From Zanthoxylum bungeanum (lineage: Eukaryota > Streptophyta > Magnoliopsida > Sapindales > Rutaceae): a stretch of 64,000 nt of DNA. The notes under the pieces were generated by a model. That model searched no databases, was not told where the DNA came from, and saw only the letters and a list, made by a program, of their open reading frames with translations. The stretch lies in contig SKCR01038869.1 in NCBI GenBank assembly GCA_019454045.1, positions 45,366 to 109,365 of the forward strand. The letters are read 5' to 3'. The position numbers and the translations under genes are program-made. Below are positions 45,451 through 58,600 of the stretch, one piece after another (the first letter of the stretch is position 1; each line of letters starts with the position of its first letter).

Positions 45451-46260
45451 AAATGAAGAATGTCTCATATTTATATATTTTTGGACTATTTTTGTGATAC
45501 CTAAAATGTCCCTAAAATTAGCCGTTTTATTAATATTATTAAGGGTAATTTAGTAATTAGATTTTAAAAAATAAATAAAAAATATTTTTTATTTTATTTT
45601 TAGGGCATGAAATGAATCCTAAAGAAATGAATGACAAGCCTAAAGAATTTTTAAAATAAAAGGTACATGTTTAAAAAAAATATCATTAATAAGAACCCGC
45701 TGATCGCGTATGGTCCTAACTAGTCGAATTCTATTTTATTGAAATTTTGTCCAGTAAAATGGACGAATTATAAATCTCCAAAATAATAGAAGAAATATCG
45801 AAAATAGAGCCATTGCGATAAGCATCAAAGGAGTAATTCTCTCATATAGAAATTATTTTATCATATTTCGATCGGACATTACGAGATCTCATATCCCAAT
45901 TAAAATTGAAGATATTTTAAGCCGTGAGTAGGGATGTATTATATATTCAGGATGAAAAATCATTATAAATCCTTATCAAATTTTTTAATATAATAAAAAA
46001 TTATTTCGAATCTCATACCTAATAATATGGGAGGAGAGAATCGATTGCGATAAGCAGGGTGTTAACCGTGGTCCATGGGTACAGTTAGCTTACCGTTACA
46101 GATAGGGATATTATTGTTCAAATTGCTCTCTATTGGGCTACAAAAGTAAAAAAGAAAACATTGAAGTTGAGCTAGTTTTGTAAATATGCTAACGTTTTCA
46201 GGCAATTTGTGTAAAAATAAAAATAAAAAGTAATATTAAGAAGAGAGACGGTTTTGTGTC
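45451..46260. other. Intergenic spacer upstream of the LCP5-like gene
   Basis: AT-rich, with no recognisable gene or element. The gene's promoter should lie here or in the next 80 bp; I see no convincing TATA box. Confidence 0.5.
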
Positions 46261-46340
46261 GCAGAATCAATACTCAAAAGCCCTAGCTAGCTTCGTGGCG
46301 GCTCTGTTTGTTTATCTTCTTTACAGCCGCGCAATTCTTC

Positions 46341-48066
46341 ATGGATGAGGCTACCGAGAATCACTCAGGCTACGAAGAAAGAGTAAAGAAGTAAGTTTCT
46401 ATTATCAATTTCATTGCTCTGTTTCTTAAAATTTTATCTCTTTGTTTATGGGATTTGATTTGATTTGATTATTGGACTCGTTTACATGTAATTGTTGATT
46501 TAGAGAAGCGCCTCACTTAGCGGTTTTGTTGAAAGAAATGAAAGAAGGGTTAGATGCTGTTAGGAGTAAAGTGCAGGCTTTAATTACAAAGGTGGAGTTC
46601 TGTTTGCTGCTAAAACTGTTTAAAATTTATTAACCCTTTGTTGAAAATTAATCGCATATTGTTTGTATGAAATTGTTATAGGTGAAAGAGAATAATTATC
46701 CAACAGCAGATGGAATTAGCTATCTTGAAGCCAAGCATTTGCTGCTTCTTAATTACTGCCAGTCAATTGTTTATTATTTACTTCGGAAGGCAAAGGGTTT
46801 ATCAATCGAGGGACATCCTGTTGTTCGGAGCCTTGTCGAAATTAGATTATTTTTAGAAAAGGTGTGTGTTTGTTCTTTTTTCCTGATATATCTCACTGAT
46901 TAGCGACTTTAACAAGATTGTCGGGTTTCTTTCTTGTTAACAGATTCGGCCGGTTGACAAAAAGCTCCATTACCAAATTCAGAAGCTTACAAGCGCAATG
47001 GGTAGTGGGAGTGCAATAGAGCAAGTGGATCCAAGCACAAAGGAATCAGGCAAGCGGCAAAAGACGGACGATTTATTGAATTATCGTCCAAACCCAGACA
47101 TGCTTGTCAGCAAAACAGATATGACAGCTGAGGTGAGTCTTTACATAAAAATTTAGTATCTGAGGCTGTTTCTTTTTATAAAATGTCAAGGCATTTTCTT
47201 TAATATCCTTGTTTGTGTGTTGTAGGATGGCACAGGCGTGTATAGACCCCCGAAATTTAATCCTACTTCAATGGATGAAGATAAGATGTCGAGAAAGGAA
47301 ATAAATGCTTTGCGAAAGGAGAAAGAGACACTACGACAAGCTAGGCAAAGTACATATATAAGGGAATTGGTGAATGATTTAGAGGGAAGGCCAGAAGAGG
47401 TTAGTTTTTGATTGTTGTGTTGCAAGGCTTGGATGACAGTATGTGTAGAGGTTCAGCTGATCTTTTTTTGATTATGAAAATACAGGTTAGAGAAATTGTT
47501 GGAGCTGAAAGTAGAGAACTTAATAGATACAAGGAAAAGATGGAGGAGCGTGCACGGCAAGAAGAGGAGCTTTTCACTCGCGCTCCTCTTACGAATATGG
47601 AGAAAAAGAAGATGAAACATTTGAAGAAGTCAAGAAATGGGTATGCAAAACTAAAATGTATTAATGGTTTTAGAGCTAAAATTATAGGGGCACAAAGCAT
47701 GATTAATTCATTGACTGTTCATGTGCTTGTATCAGGTTACTCGGTGTTACTGAGAGTTTCTATGATGAAGTTAAAAGTTTACCCATAGAGGAAAATAATG
47801 AGCGACCAACCAATGTCATTAATGGTAGCAGTGCAATGGGAAAATTTAAGAAGCCAAAGGTATTATATCACATTGACTAATTCTCATATGGTTTTGTTTC
47901 TTTTTCAATTTATTCTCTAGTGACTGCTTCAAAGTTTTATGAAGGGGCTTTAATGTAGCATATAAATAGAATTGAATTGTAGGATTATGGCCTACTGTTC
48001 TCATTTATATTTTAATGGTTAACGTTTTTGGCCTATTTGTGCAGAGGAAGTATTGAAGGACAAGAA
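46341..48066 (+). CDS. LCP5: LCP5/neuroguidin-type Sas10/Utp3/C1D family protein, 8 exons, 323 aa
   Basis: The only intact host gene. Exons by reading frame and GT-AG borders: 46341-46390, 46504-46591, 46682-46861, 46944-47132, 47226-47399, 47486-47640, 47736-47859, 48055-48066. The spliced frame is open from ATG (MDEATENHSGYEERVKKEA) to TGA, 323 aa, close to human neuroguidin and yeast Lcp5 in length. Residues about 17-100 form the Sas10/Utp3/C1D domain (LLLLNYCQSIVYYLLRKAKG, VRSLVEIRLFLEKIRPVDKK). VYRPPKFNPT near 174-183 is the conserved Pro-rich motif of the family. The end is basic (KFKKPKRKY), with a coiled, Lys/Glu-rich stretch before it. Family members bind the U3 snoRNP/SSU processome in the nucleolus and act in 18S rRNA maturation. 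The symbol follows the yeast orthologue; this plant's locus name is unknown. Confidence 0.92.
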
Positions 48067-48282
48067 AATAAAATCTTTCGATTATACAGCAAATAGAGTT
48101 AAAAGCGGCTGAATGCCTTGAGCTGAATTTGTCTGACGGGCTATGTATTTTAAGATTTGGATGGCTTGTATAATCCAATTTTGTAGATTTAGCAGTAGAT
48201 TGCTTTGTTATTGGTACTTTGATTGCGTGAATGAGCTACATAGTTTTGTGAGGTTGGCAAATGTTGAACAATGTGATTATAC

Positions 48283-48288
48283 AATAAA
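48283..48288 (+). terminator. Possible polyadenylation signal of the LCP5-like gene
   Basis: AATAAA lies 217 bp after the stop codon, in a T/A-rich 3' flank (TTGTATAATCC, TTTTGTAGATTTAG upstream). Plant signals are loose, so this is only a candidate. Confidence 0.4.
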
Positions 48289-48481
48289 TTGAACGAGATG
48301 TTACTGTCTAGTGATTTTAAAGCTTTGTGCAGTTACCAGATTGTCCCTATTTTCTTTTTCTCCAACGAATGGCAATAAGCTGACGATCAAGGGGTTGTCG
48401 AGCCTTTTTATTATAATTTGATGAGCTTGGAACACTCTTAATAAATGTAATAATTTATCTTACTTATGGTTAACCCTTATT

Positions 48482-49273
48482 GCAGTTCGGTGTCGGAACC
48501 GAATCGTACAATGTACGGAACCGATTTTAATTTCTAAGTTTAGGAGTTGATAAAATTTTGGATTGGATCAAATTTATTTTATTGTATACATAATACAAAT
48601 GTAATTGAAAATTGAATTTAATTCTTAATCGGCTACTCTCTGTCAGTTGTTTCAGTTGTTGTTACTTGAGTTCCCTCGATTAAGTTGAATAAATAATTAT
48701 TATTCTTTCTGATATTTTCTTGGATCATACGCTTAGCCTTGAATTAATCATCAAGACATGCTTGGGCCTCCAATGATTTTGGGCTCATACTTGACAGTCT
48801 CATCCAATATACTCCCTTCAGCACTAAAAGCTTGCTCAACTGCAATTGTTACTGGGGATGCTCGAATATCCTTAGCAATTAATGCTAAGATTGGAAATTG
48901 TCTGGCGTGTTGCTTCCACCTTTCCAAAATGTTAAAATTTGTACTTGTAAGTTGTTAGATAAACATCAAATTCGGTTGCGACATTTGTTACCCTGGGTTG
49001 TTTTTTTTTTTTTTTTTTACCGCATGAGTAGTAGTTGCCCTCTAGACATTGTTGTACTGGATTGCTCAACTATTGAGATTCGGTTCGTGCGGTCCGGGTT
49101 CGGTTCGGTTCAACCATCGGTTCCGGTTCGGTTCGTCAATTTGGAAGAACCGGAACCGAACTGGTTCTTCAACGGTTCCGGTTCAATTTGGAACCACCGA
49201 ACCGTTGACCGGTTCGATTCCGGTCCTGACCCCGTTTGATTCCGATCCGATTTTCGATTTGGAACCGAACTGC
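48482..49273 (-). mobile_element. hAT relic 3 with short inverted ends
   Basis: GCAGTTCGGT at 48482-48491 is matched by the reverse complement GCAGTTCGGTTCC at 49261-49273. Inside, on minus at about 48950-48745, is a piece of hAT dimerisation domain (QFPILALIAKDIRASP, AVEQAFSAEG, then SPKSLEAQACLDD in a shifted frame). GGTTCC/GGAACC-rich DNA fills 49080-49260. I see no 8-bp target duplication. Probably an internally deleted or decayed hAT copy close to the 3' end of the LCP5-like gene. Confidence 0.55.
49001..49018. repeat. Poly-T run
   Basis: About 18 consecutive T (continuing a T-rich start), inside hAT relic 3. Confidence 0.9.
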
Positions 49274-49556
49274 GATCAGGCCTACTTATGATGATGATTT
49301 ATTTTTTGGTTTATTTGCCTTCACCAAAACTTATCTCATTAGTAGAATTCCTTCTAGGAGATTAGTCAAAAGCGTAACATTAAGGATATATACCACTAAG
49401 GTTGGTAATATTTGTTTGACACTATTACTTGACATAGATTACATAAATTTGACAATTACAACATGAAAATAACACGATAATTGCCACCTCTAGAGACTAC
49501 TATTTTATAAGCATCTTTTGCCATTGGAAGAAATGATCACCAACTAATATCAACAT
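49274..49556. other. Spacer, no feature seen
   Basis: AT-rich DNA between hAT relic 3 and Gypsy LTR G. No motif recognised. Confidence 0.4.
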
Positions 49557-50674
49557 TGTTGACAGCTGTTTTTCGTTACAATGGCGATTCGGGAAATCAA
49601 CCCCCGAATAAACTTTCATCAACAGTGAATTTATTTGGTTAACAGGAAACCAAAGCAAGCTTAGCAAGCATACTAAAAAATCAAAGAGATATGGAGTTAC
49701 GTGGTTAAAGTGACTCCAACCTACGTCTACAAGAGGAAAAAATGGAATATTTTATTACTTGCTCGGGGTCAAGACCGACCCGAGCTACAAGCGGGGTTTA
49801 GAGCTTACAAAGAGAAAAAAATAAAGACCTCGGGTCTTAAAACATGCTAGTTACAACTCTCTCAAATGGTCGGGTGCCGACTATCTTTCTCTCTTTATCA
49901 CTAGACTTTTGGCTCTTGGCTTCTCTTTAAGTTATGAGAGGCAAGATTTATTAACCTTTGAATCTGAATCCTCAACTCCTTTATATAGGCTCTCAAATCC
50001 ACTATTCCACCAACCCAAGACGTCAGCTCATGTCATTCTGTCATCATTGTCCCACGCTCATTTTCCCTAACCACTAAGCAAACAGTTGTACTGACACATG
50101 ACTCAACCACCATTGTTAGAAGAAACCCATCATTACAACCTTTGGCCACTGCTACGTACTTTGTGTGGTGATAGCTTGCGATTAACCTGCTCCGACACTG
50201 CTCCGTCTGTCAGGATCTCTTCCCAATGAGAGTTGTTGACCTACTTTCGTCACTCAGCCTTCTAGAGGCCCAAACTTCCAAGTACAACATACGTTACATG
50301 TCAAAAAATACAAAATATCATGCGGTCTCAGCTCCTTTCCTCGGGTAGGTATACCGAGCCAATTGATGACTGATCAAACTCTCCAACTTCTTCTACCAAG
50401 TCAAGTCGATGTCATAGACCACCTCGAGTCGGCTTCCGAAAACACTCCAATGCAGCCAAATTCAGCACTTCTTCTCTGGGTCGGAACAGTATCCCAACTT
50501 ACTTCGTCACCAGCAGATTGTGCCCTATGAAAAACTCATTTGCGACCTCTCTATCTAACATCAACCTCTCTGAGCACTTAGACCTTTCATCATCCTTATG
50601 GCCAAGTAAAAAGCCTATTCTACCTCTCTTCGGTATTTGAACTTCCTCGGCGATCAGCTACCATCAAATACCGA
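49557..50674 (-). mobile_element. Gypsy LTR G (solo or truncated), related to element C
   Basis: It begins TGTTGACAGCTG and keeps the order of words of the C LTR: TTTATTTGGTTAACAGG / ACCAAAGCAAGCTTAGC, TACGTGGTTAAAGTGACTCC, ACCTACGTCTAC, a TATA on minus at 49981-49988. It is diverged from C and longer. Its far end is not certain, because Copia LTR D takes over at about 50675 without a visible CA end or target duplication. Strand is given by analogy to C. Confidence 0.6.
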
Positions 50675-52928
50675 TGGTGCAACGCAGCATGCGCAGCTGT
50701 GAGTTGTGCTCATATTTTTTTTTTAATTTTAAAACCTTCAACACTTTTAAAACACACCCAAAATAATTTTAATTTCAAAATCAACCTCTACAAATATTGT
50801 ACAACAGACATATATATATTCTAAATAGATATATGTATTTCTTTGAATCAAAACACGAACCGAAAAAGAATCCCACAATGAAATGACTTATAAACAATTT
50901 TAGGTCACCCAAAGGTGGTCAAATGATTCTAGAATGGTAGCCACAGCTCCAAACTATTATCTAGAGTTCCAAACTCTAATTTTATGTTTATGTCTAACAT
51001 AAACATTTTGACCCAATCACAAGCATATTGTGTTTATGCTTCCAAAACATCCATACACAATTCATTAGCCTAATTTCTACATCAAGCTATGTTATTATGT
51101 ATCTAATACATAATACATCGCTAAATGTTTCACTAGTGATAACTCACTAATGAAAACATAGCTTTAGAGAAGATCAAACTCACATAGGAAGCTTGATTCC
51201 AAGATCCAATCTTCTTCTCATTGACGAAATGTTGTAGAGAACTTCTATAGTTAGCAAACTTGACTCATAGATCCAATCTTGATTTCAATGCTAGCAAGCT
51301 TGATTCCAAAATCCGATCTTGATTTCTATTTGTTGAAATGTTGTAGAGAACTTCCAAAGCTTCTCCAAAGACTTCTTTTACTTAGGCTAATATTTCTAAA
51401 TCTTGCTTGTTTTAGCTTTCACAAGCTTAACTTTATTAAGCTCAAGCTTTTTCTTAATTAAAAAATTGCTCAAGCTTGCCTTTTATAGCAAAACTTATGT
51501 AATTTTTAATTAATAAAGGTTATGATCAACTTTTAGGTGGGCTTAATCCAATTTGTCCAAATATGTATAATTAGGTGTGACTAATCACCTTTGTCTACCA
51601 CTTTGATTTAATCTAATTAAATCAACATAAAATTTAGTTAATGGATTAGTTAAATATCTACCACTTTGATTTAATCCAATTAAATCAAGACAAATACACC
51701 TATTATTACATATTTATAGTTAGCAAAATATCCTCCAGTGGTAGAGATATTTATGAAATTACAACAAAGCCCTTGTGTGATTTTGGATTAATCCAATTGG
51801 GTCAAAGTAAATAATTAATGTTATCCAGTAAAACTTAATTAGTTTAGTTGATAATTATAATATCAAATATTATTTATTATCAAAAATTATTTGTTACCCA
51901 AGTGTTCAACGAGTACACTTGATACTGTGGAACCCTCTAAGTCCAGACACGTTCATCATATAAGCCTAGCTTATATATATGCAATTCAGACACCTCCGAA
52001 TTCACGAAGAACACGAACGACCTTTCTGAACTATACAAGTCGAGGTCATCACATATGTTTAACAATCCCTCCGTCGTAGGCTATCCGAGTTGTACTTAGG
52101 AAACATAGATTACACCGTCAAGTTTTCGAAGCGCACATCTCATATCGACATGTCCACGATTTTTTGGAACTAATCAGAACATCATTTCTGATATATATGA
52201 TCCATCCTAGGTGATCAGATTTGGCCAAAGTCTTAAGAATCGTGACTTACTTACATGGATATCTAAACTTCTTATGGTACATATACGGGCCGAAAGATCC
52301 TATCTTGATACACACTTGATTAACGAGTGCATCTGTCCACACCCAACATATTACCTAGCGGTCAGACCATGAAAGGTCTCTGACACATATGGCATCAAAA
52401 TATGGAGGATCACAGACAAAATCAATGCTATCCTATAGTCAAACGATCACATATGCTACACAACTCGAGGAGATTCCTATTGACGGTGGTGTGTACTTCA
52501 ACTATTAGGAATCACCTGTGAGTCATTCAGTATTTGCTCCAACGAATACCCACATGTCTATATGAGCTTCTCTTGCTCATGGTATATCAGGTTAAAGCAT
52601 TGGAACTACAATTCCAATATACCACATGTGCTACTTGTAGGTCATAGGAATTCGACCGTCTCCGAAACCAACGACTATGAATATTTACTTTAAGAATGTT
52701 TATAATAGTAGTACTATCCCAATTTCGGACCACCCAATGTCTAGTATTACTACATGACTATTCTGAGGTCGTTGTCATTCTCAGCATATTTATATATATC
52801 AATCTAATATGCGAAATGACATTACCATAAATAAGGTTGAAATGAAAATATAGTTATTTTATTAATAAATAATAAAATATAATATAAATACATTATTCAG
52901 ATTGGCGCTCCAAGCACCAACTCCAACA
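50675..52928 (-). mobile_element. 3' LTR of Copia element D
   Basis: On minus it starts TGTTGGAGTTGGTGCTTGG at 52928 and runs left through the same landmarks as LTRs S, A and E (AACGAGTACACTTG.., GATTCTAGAATGGTAGCC). The left end near 50675 is inferred from a GCAGC-rich terminus resembling the ends of A and E; it could be off by some tens of bases. RNase H of D lies directly right of 52928, so this is the 3' LTR. Confidence 0.65.
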
Positions 52929-53581
52929 AACTTCATTTGCTTAGTGTCAATCCAGATAGTACCGAAGTCCCATCTCCTCCACATGTTTATCGAATAACTT
53001 ATGAGGTAATGCCTTAGTAAGCGTGTCTGCTATGTTGTCTTGTCATTGAACCTTTAAGACCACTATGTCTTTTTATTCAATGACCCATCTAATCATGCGA
53101 TATTTCATTTCCATGTGTTTAGACTTGGAATGCGTTCTCGGCTCCTTAGCCTGTGTAATGGCTCCGCTATTATCACAGTACAGTAGGATCGAATCCACAA
53201 TACTAGGCACAATGCTAAGTTCCGTGATAAAATTTATAATCCAAACAGCTTCTTTAGCAGCTCCCGAAGCCGCTTTAAATTCTGTCTCAGTGGTGGAATC
53301 AGCTGTTGAGCTTTTCTTTGAACATCGCCAACTGACCGTATCGCCATTAAAGGTAAATATTTATCCGGATGTAGACTTTCCATCATCCAGATCTCCTTGG
53401 AAGTCTGGTCTGTATAACCCTTAACTTATTGCTCATCTTCTCCATATACGAGAAACATATCCTTAGTACCCTTAAGATATTTCAGGATATGTTTTACGAC
53501 TGTCCAATGATCATTATCCGAACTAGATTGATATCAGCTAGTCACACTGATGCCGAAACTGATGTCAGGTCTTATACATAG
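52929..53581 (-). pseudogene. Copia D RNase H end of pol, cut by element E
   Basis: Minus strand: from the RT/RNase H connection (MRPDIS-like, at 53581) through TTETEFKAASGAAKEAVW, LYCDNSGAIT.AKEPRT.SKSKHMEMKYRMI and TLTKALPHKLFDKHV to the 3' LTR. The polypurine tract is decayed (GCAAATGAAGTT). The piece ends at 53581, where LTR E starts, so E inserted into D. Upstream pol of D is not next to E's other end; element F may be its remainder. Confidence 0.75.
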
Positions 53582-55619
53582 TGTTAGGATATGCACAGCG
53601 GAAGGGCGAAGTGGAAGGCGAAAATGGTTTTTAAACATTTTAAAAATTTTCCGAGCGAATTAATAAATATCAAATATTTTTAATTCACCCAAATGAGTTT
53701 AAATATATTATTTACTAACATTTAATAACGTAATATATTTCGTTACATGACAAATTATTTTACGAAAATATTTTTCGACAAATTCTACGCGTAACAGGCA
53801 AACGATCAAACCGGATGACCATCAGTCGAGCCGGGGAAACCCGGTCACTCGGACAGTGTTCGATTAGCCCCTGGGCTGCCCAAACAATGCCCAGTTCGCT
53901 GGGTTCACAGCCGCGACACGGCGGGTCCGTTACGACGCGAATTTCACCGTTTTCTCGCTTTTCACCCCGGAACAATTTCAGGAATTAATCCATCACCCAA
54001 AATCATCCCAATAACATACTTTTCCATGAAAAATATTATGTTTTAAGGGACAAGACCAGATCTGATCCAGTTTGAATTTTTGTCCATTTTTCATGCCAAA
54101 ATTCAATTTAATCACAAAATTAATCCAATTAATTTACACAAAATTTTATCACCACAATACAAAGTTCCAAGAACAATTCTAGGCAACATTACAGTGGTAA
54201 TATCACTCTAGAATGTAAATTTTAATTTTGGAGATTAATTCACTAATTAATCTAAATACACATGCTTATAAGGAAAACTATTAAGGTTATTAATTAATCA
54301 ACACCAAAATTTTGATCTATATACATATGCAAGATACATATATTTTTAAGTCATGTAAAATACATATCTAATATATATTTTCATGCTTTAAAAACAAAAC
54401 TAAGAATTTAAAAATTGGGAACCTTGAATTACCTTAATTGCAAGCTCCAAATTTCTTAATTATTTCTCCTTTGATGTTGGTTGATCAATACTCAAACCTT
54501 AACCTCTCTTTTCCTTTTATTCTCAACACATGAGAGTGATCCAAACTTGTGAAATGAAACAAGTTTCATTTTTATAGTATAGAAACCCTAATGGCCGAAA
54601 ATTACAAGTATTTTTAAGCCAAAAAATTAATTTTTTATGGCCAAGATTTTGACACACAATGATCTTATCCATTAAAAATAATTATTTTGTCATTTTTGTT
54701 AATTAAATCCATGTGTCCAAAACCCATGGATTAGCAAATCAAAATTTTTCATGTAAATAAGAATATTCCAATAATATTCTTATCTAAATAAATAAACTAA
54801 TTAATTTATTTATTTATCTAATTAACAAAATGATAAAATAATATTATGGAAGTCTTTATTAATAATTAATTAACTATTAATAATAATAAAATAAGTGTCA
54901 AAATTTAATTGGTTGATAATGTGTATCTAATCTAAATTATGTATCGTATACAAATACACATTATTTAATACGCATGTGTAAATTATGAATAATCCGAATT
55001 ATCCATAATTAATTGCCCATGTTCTCAACGAGTACACTTTATATTGTGGGACTCTCTAGGTTCAAGTTTATCTGTCACGGAAATAATTGTCATGTCCGTG
55101 ATTTGTCCACTCATAAATTACGACGACCACAGATAAAGTTGAACCATCCAAGTCGAAATCATTGCATATATATAATCCCTCTATCATAGATTATCCGAAT
55201 TATTCCGAAGATATAGATTAAACGTCAAATCTCCATTATGAACAATTCGTGTGTCGCGACATAAGTATGATTCTTCAATAAATATTCAGAACTCGTTTCC
55301 GAATCATACATCGGCCAAGGATTTCAAAGAATCACAAATTGGATACCTAAATCCCATACACGGGTTTACTAACTGACCAAGTATGTAAACCTTGACTAGG
55401 AACAATTAAAGAATGAATTATATTGTGACATTTCTCAGTAACAATTGCGGCGCTTTTGCAATTATGTCACAATTATTCATTTTAAGGTCTTTTACTCCTT
55501 TACCATATAATAAAATATATTGATGAAAATTACTTAATTTTATTCATAATAAAATAAAATGTACATCGTATTTACAATAAATACAATAAAATTTGACGCG
55601 TCGAGCACCAACTCCAATA
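53582..55619 (-). mobile_element. 3' LTR of Copia element E
   Basis: On minus it starts TATTGGAGTTGGTGCTC (expected TGTTGG) at 55619 and ends CCGCTGTGCATATCCTAACA at 53582. It is inserted in the D pol; CATAG (53577-53581) would be the left target duplication, but no second copy is seen because the right side of E is rearranged. Compared with LTR A and the piece at 59342, it lacks a middle block (between TTTACTAACTGACC and CCCATACACGGG), a private deletion. Confidence 0.75.
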
Positions 55620-55635
55620 TTTTCTCCCACTTGCT
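55620..55635 (-). promoter_or_regulatory. Polypurine tract of Copia E
   Basis: On minus GCAAGTGGGAGAAAA directly precedes the LTR start. Same type as in A and Z. Confidence 0.8.
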
Positions 55636-58600
55636 TTAGTGCCAAATTTGATGGTATCTAATACCCATCGCCTCTACATGTTTATCATATAGTCTCGGAG
55701 GCAAGGCATTCGTAAGCGGGTCTGCTATTTTGTCCTCTCCAAATAGCTTGCATATGGCAATATCTCATCGAGGGATGATCTCACGAATAATGTGGTACTT
55801 TCGTTCCACATGTTTCGATTTACGATGCGCTCTGAGTTCTTTTGTTTGTGCAACGACACCACTATTATCACATAACAACGGGATTGAATCATCTATGCTT
55901 GGGACAACTCCCAATTCAGTGATAAATTTTCTAATCCATATAGCTTTTTTTGCAGCATCCGATGCCGCAATATATTCCGCCTCGATGGTGGAATCAGCTA
56001 TTGATCCTTGTTTGGAACACTTCCAACTGACTGCAGCATTATTAAGCTAAATATAAAATCTGAGGTAGACTTTCTATCATCAAAATCTGACTGAAAGTCA
56101 GAATCTGTATATCCTCTTATCTGTAAATCACATTCTCCATAAATAAGAAACTTATCCTTAGTACATTTTAGATACTTTAGGATATGTTTAACAGCCATCC
56201 AATGGTCGTTACTTGGATTTGACTGATATCTGCTAGTAACGCTTACTGCATGGCTAATATCAGGTCTCATACATAACATGTCATAAATTATGCTTCCTAA
56301 GCATGATGCATAAGGTTGACTAGACATTCTAGCCTTTTCACCTTCCGTATGAGGATACATCTTCTTCGAAAGATGAATGCCATGTCGAAAAGGTATATTA
56401 GCAATTTTACAATTGCTAAAGTTGTAGCTTTCTAGGATCTTATCTATGTACGAAGATTGAGATAACCCAATCAGCTACCTTTCTCTATCTCTATAGAGTT
56501 TTATACCAAGTATATAGGAAGTTTCACCCAAGTCTTTCATGGAGAAGTTTTTATAGAGATATGCTTTAACACCCTGCATCATTCCAAGATCATTTCCAAT
56601 GATCAGGATGTTGTCAACATAAAGCACTAAGAACACGATCATACTCCCATTAACCTTCTTATAAACACAAGGTTCTTCTTCATTTTTGAGAAAACTAGAC
56701 AATCTGATTACCTCATCAAAACAAAGATTCCAACTCCGCGAAGCTTGTTTAAGCCCATAAATGGACTTCTTAAGCTTACATACCATGCCAGAATTTTGAC
56801 TGGAGACAAAACTCTCCGGCTGTTCCATATAGATTTCGTCTTCAAGAAATCCATTAAGAAAATCCGTTTTGACATCCATTTGTCAAATATCATAATCATG
56901 GTAAGCAGCGATATCCAACAAAATCCTAATAGACTTTAGCATCGCTACTAGTAAAAAGGTTTCATCATAGTCCACACCTGGCCTTTGAGTGTAACCTTTA
57001 GCAACCAGTCGGGCTTTGAAGGTTTCAACCTTCCCATCAAGCCCGCGCTTCCTTTTGTAAACCCATTTACAACCTACGAGAATAATTCCCTCAGGAAGCG
57101 GAACCAAGTCCCATACTTGATTCTGATACATAGAGTGTATTTTCGAATTCATGGCTTCCTGCCATTAAACGGAATCAATGTCTAACATTACTTCTCTGTA
57201 GGTATACATATCAATCTCCTCAACAAGAAGCACATTGAGACTCTTGTCCTGTATCAAATACAAGCGCTCAGGAAGCCTCGATATCCTAGTAAACCTACGG
57301 AGAGTGGAACTAGATGCTTCTGTTTGAACCTGTGATTCCTCTATCGGTATGTCATCTATAGGTTGGACTTCATCAAGTTCAACTTTTCTATGATTACCAC
57401 CTTATGCCAAAAATTCTTCTTCAAGAAATCTGACAAAATGAGTTACGAACACATTTCGATGCTCGAGTTCATAGAATTAATATCCTTTGGAATTCAAAGG
57501 ATATCCAACAAACCTAACTTTTCGCCCTCGAGGCAAAAGTTTATCATGGTGCGTCACCTTGACGTATGCAGAATAACCCCAAGACCTAATATAATTAAGG
57601 TTAGGTTTCCTACCAACCCATATCTCATATGGAGTAGTGGGAACAGCTTTAGAAGGAACCTTATTCAGCAGATGTGGAGCAGTCAGAAGAGCATACCCCC
57701 ACAAAAAATAATGCAAATCTGTAAAACCCAACATTGATCGTACCAAATCCAATAAAGTCTGATTTCTCCTTTCAGATACTCTATTGTGATGTGGAGTACC
57801 TGAAGGAGTATATTGAGCGAGAATCTCATTCTCTTTAAGATAATCGGTAAATTCACTACTCATATATTCACCGCCTCGATCTGATCGAAGGTAATTGATG
57901 AATTTACCAATTTATTTTTCTACTTCGCTTCGAAATTCTTTGAACTTTTCAAAGGTTTCTGATTTATGTTTCATCAAATAAACATAACCATACCGTGACA
58001 AATCATCGGTAAATGTTATGAAGTAAGAAAAACCACTATGAGCAGTTTGACTTATAGGACCACATACATCACTATATATAAGTTCCAAAAAGTCAGTGGC
58101 CTGATATCCAACACTAGTAAATGGGGCTTTGGTCATTTTACCATGAATACAAGATTCACAAATTGGAAAAGATTGTATAATTATATTCTTAATCAAACCA
58201 TTCTTAACCAACTGGGTCAGGCGTCGTACACCTATATGACCTAACCGCATATGCCACAATTTAGTATCAGTTATTTCAGGTCTTTTACGTTTATTATCCC
58301 CAATTTCATAAACATCTCTAATGGTATGCAAAATATAATAACCTTGCGAATTTGAACATTTGTGTACCAAAATATCATTTATATCATATATATCTTTAAT
58401 ATGTACATGATATCCTTTTGTATTTAATACAAACATAGATATAATATTAGCTACACAACCAGGCATAAAAACACAATCTGTCAAAATGATGCTGCCTCTG
58501 GATAGATGAATCTCGTATTCGCCAACGGCTACTACAAATAAAGAATCTTCATTCCCAAAACGCAGTTGCATCTCATCTGGATTAAGCATCCTACTGACCC

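Noticed and set aside
53760..53975. 71-codon minus frame in LTR E, with a similar stretch at 59.9 kb
   Set aside because: It lies within the GC-richer distal part of a Copia LTR. Its copy at 59901-60000 is not kept open.
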